From CG1-02-35-72 sp964564475 (GTDB lineage Bacteria; Bacteroidota; Bacteroidia; Flavobacteriales; Flavobacteriaceae), in the NCBI GenBank assembly GCA_964564475.1, contig CAZMBM010000108.1, positions 1-7,458 on the forward strand: 7,458 bases of DNA. The letters are read 5' to 3'. The notes beneath the pieces are model-generated. The model saw only the letters and a list, made by a program, of their open reading frames with translations, did no database searches and was not told where the DNA came from. The first letter of the stretch is position 1. Each line of letters starts with the position of its first letter. Below are positions 5,517 to 7,458 of this stretch, piece after piece. Made by a program: the position numbers and the translations under genes.

Positions 5517-7373
5517 ATGTGTGGCATTACCGGTTATATTGGCTATAGAGAAGCTTACCCTGTTATTATAAATGGTTTGCAACGCTTGGAATATAGAGGC
5601 TATGACAGTGCAGGTGTTGTTTTATATCACAATGATGAAATAAAGCTGGCTAAAACAAAAGGTAAAGTGGCTACACTTAAAAAATTGGTCTCGCAAAAAA
5701 TTAATACTAAAGAGGCTACAGTAGGTATAGGTCATACACGTTGGGCTACACACGGGGTTCCTAATGATATAAACTCACATCCTCACACATCACAATCCGG
5801 AAATTTGGTTATAGTGCATAATGGGATTATTGAAAATTACGACACTATTAAAAAGGGACTTTTAAATAGAGGTTATGTATTTAAGAGTGATACCGATACC
5901 GAAGTTTTAATCAACTTAATAGAGGAAATTAAAACGGCTGAAAACATAAAATTGGGTAAAGCCGTTCAGTTAGCTTTAAATCAAGTTTTTGGGGCTTATG
6001 CTATTGCCGTGTTCGATAAAACAAAACCAAACGAAATTGTTGTGGCGCGTTTAGGAAGTCCTATTGCCATAGGAATAGGAAAAGACAATAGTGAATTTTT
6101 TGTGGCGTCAGATGCGTCACCATTTATAGAATATACAAAAAACACTATTTATCTTGAAGATGAAGAAATGGCTGTTATAAGATTGGGAAGAGATGTAAAA
6201 GTGCGTTCTATAAGTACCGATTCTTTAGTTGCCACCGAAATTCAAGAATTGGATTTAAATCTTGGCCAAATAGAGAAAAATGGTTATGAGCATTTTATGC
6301 TTAAAGAAATTTTTGAACAACCTAAGGCCATCGTAGATACTTACAGAGGACGTATGTTACCTAATAAAGGGATTATTAAAATGTCTGGTGTAGAAGATAA
6401 CCTCGAAAAATTCTTAAATGCCAACCGTATTATAATAATAGCCTGTGGCACCTCATGGCATGCCGGGTTGGTTGCCGAATACCTTTTTGAAACGCTTGCG
6501 CGAATTCCGGTTGAAGTAGAATACGGTTCAGAATTTAGGTATCGCAACCCTATAATAACAGAAAAAGATGTCGTTATTGCTATCTCACAATCCGGTGAAA
6601 CGGCCGATACACTTGCTGCCATCAAAATGGCAAAAAAAAGAGGCGCTTTTGTATTTGGTATATGCAACGTAGTAGGTTCTTCTATTGCGCGCGAAACACA
6701 TACAGGGTCATATACCCACGCGGGTCCCGAAATAGGTGTCGCCTCAACAAAAGCTTTTACCACTCAAATTACGCTTCTAACTTTGGTCGCATTGCGTTTA
6801 GGCCGTGCTAATGGCAACCTCTCTGTACAAGAATTCCACAGATGTTTACAAGCCATGGAAATGATTCCTGACCAGATTGTATCTGTTCTTGCTAACGATG
6901 ATCACATAAAGTATATCGCTTCTATTTATAAAGACGCCACCAATTGCTTGTATTTAGGGCGCGGTTATAACTTCCCTGTAGCTTTAGAAGGGGCATTAAA
7001 GCTCAAAGAAATTTCCTACATTCATGCCGAAGGTTATCCGGCCGCCGAAATGAAACACGGTCCCATCGCTTTAATTGACGAAAACATGCCTATTGTAGTA
7101 ATAGCCCCTAAAAAAGGCCATTACGACAAGGTGGTAAGTAATATTCAAGAAATAAAATCTAGAAAAGGTCAAATCATTGCCATAGTTACCGAAGGCGATA
7201 CCGTAGTTAAAGATCTTGCCGACCATGTTATTGAAGTACCCGATTGCCCTGAAGCTTTGTCGCCGCTATTAACAACTATCCCGCTGCAATTGCTATCGTA
7301 TCACATTGCCGTTATGAGAGGCTGTCATGTAGATCAACCACGTAATTTAGCGAAGTCTGTTACGGTAGAGTAA
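5517..7373 (+). CDS. glmS: Glutamine--fructose-6-phosphate aminotransferase (isomerizing)
   Basis: This cytoplasmic enzyme converts fructose-6-phosphate and glutamine to glucosamine-6-phosphate, the first committed step towards UDP-GlcNAc. At 618 residues it is full length. The N-terminal glutaminase domain (about 2-220) begins MCGITGYIG, with Cys2 as nucleophile after Met removal, and has GHTRWATHG (72-80), HNGIIEN (101-107) and TDTEV (126-130). Two SIS domains follow: the first with CGTSWHAG (310-317), SQSGETADT (357-365) and ASTKAFT (409-415), the second with LYLGRGYNFPVALEGA (478-493). Counting back from the conserved C-terminus, the isomerase residues of the E. coli enzyme correspond to Glu498, His514 and Lys613, all present. 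It ends DQPRNLAKSVTVE, as is typical. The start lies 7 bases after the DUF4270 stop, so there is no room for a glmS ribozyme; expression probably depends on the upstream promoter. Nothing looks degenerate. Confidence 0.98.
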   Translation: MCGITGYIGYREAYPVIINGLQRLEYRGYDSAGVVLYHNDEIKLAKTKGKVATLKKLVSQKINTKEATVGIGHTRWATHGVPNDINSHPHTSQSGNLVIVHNGIIENYDTIKKGLLNRGYVFKSDTDTEVLINLIEEIKTAENIKLGKAVQLALNQVFGAYAIAVFDKTKPNEIVVARLGSPIAIGIGKDNSEFFVASDASPFIEYTKNTIYLEDEEMAVIRLGRDVKVRSISTDSLVATEIQELDLNLGQIEKNGYEHFMLKEIFEQPKAIVDTYRGRMLPNKGIIKMSGVEDNLEKFLNANRIIIIACGTSWHAGLVAEYLFETLARIPVEVEYGSEFRYRNPIITEKDVVIAISQSGETADTLAAIKMAKKRGAFVFGICNVVGSSIARETHTGSYTHAGPEIGVASTKAFTTQITLLTLVALRLGRANGNLSVQEFHRCLQAMEMIPDQIVSVLANDDHIKYIASIYKDATNCLYLGRGYNFPVALEGALKLKEISYIHAEGYPAAEMKHGPIALIDENMPIVVIAPKKGHYDKVVSNIQEIKSRKGQIIAIVTEGDTVVKDLADHVIEVPDCPEALSPLLTTIPLQLLSYHIAVMRGCHVDQPRNLAKSVTVE

Positions 7374-7380
7374 AGGACTT

Positions 7381-7458
7381 TTATTTATTATTAAAAACAT
7401 TCATAGTGTTTGCCAATCCGGCTAAGCCAAAAGATTCTATCGCCTTACAGGCTTTTTC
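7381..7458 (-). CDS. 3' end of an unidentified leftward gene (partial)
   Basis: Reading leftward from the window edge, one frame is open for 25 codons and stops at TAA (7381-7383). The visible tail includes KACKAIESFGLAGLANTM and ends NVFNNK. It looks like real protein: helical, with ordinary codon use and no rare arginine codons. It converges on glmS with 7 bases between the two stops. The helix faintly recalls the KAIGAxxxAxLLxxAMxVF pattern of DMP19/DUF4375 proteins, but that is too weak to name it. The start and most of the gene lie outside the window. Confidence 0.6.
   Translation of the reverse strand, partial: EKACKAIESFGLAGLANTMNVFNNK

Noticed and set aside
6341..6763. Long leftward open frame inside glmS
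   Set aside because: It lies opposite strongly conserved SIS-domain coding sequence and has no recognisable product. It is a shadow of glmS.

Overview
The window is AT-rich and looks like a chromosomal segment from the Bacteroidota, most likely family Flavobacteriaceae. Three things point there: the set of protein families (a GYDIA-type GHMP kinase, a DUF4270 lipoprotein, and a one-domain glycogen-synthase-like protein upstream of glmS), promoter -7 boxes of the Bacteroidota form TAnnTTTG, and the absence of Shine-Dalgarno sequences before any gene. I see no mobile elements, CRISPR array, tRNA or rRNA.

Layout. Bases 1-158 hold no gene I recognise, only a possible 30-base hairpin. A leftward block follows: a GHMP kinase (159-1076), a YbhN/MprF-flippase-type membrane protein (1095-2066) and panC (2172-3011). 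A short divergent promoter region (3012-3117) has one exact TAnnTTTG box facing each way. A rightward block follows: a glycogen-synthase-like protein of the GT5 N-terminal fold (3118-3936), a DUF4270 lipoprotein (3950-5509) and glmS (5517-7373). At the right edge the 3' end of an unidentified leftward gene (7381 to beyond the window) converges on glmS with 7 bases between the stop codons.

Function. PanC makes pantothenate for coenzyme A. The GHMP kinase probably acts in the mevalonate route to isoprenoids. The membrane protein belongs to a lipid-flippase-like family. GlmS makes glucosamine-6-phosphate, the entry to UDP-GlcNAc and so to peptidoglycan and LPS. The close spacing of the rightward block suggests that the glycogen-synthase-like protein and the DUF4270 lipoprotein are co-transcribed with glmS.

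Most of the window is ordinary core genome. The points most worth a second look are: (a) the GT5-like protein, which lacks the nucleotide-sugar binding motif, the usual HDW-type motif and the whole C-terminal Rossmann domain, so it is probably a non-catalytic protein kept beside glmS; (b) the absence of panD from the panC-flippase junction, where a TTG start and a 16-bp near-palindrome sit instead; and (c) the uncharacterised DUF4270 lipoprotein placed directly before glmS. I do not see a clearly new multi-gene system.
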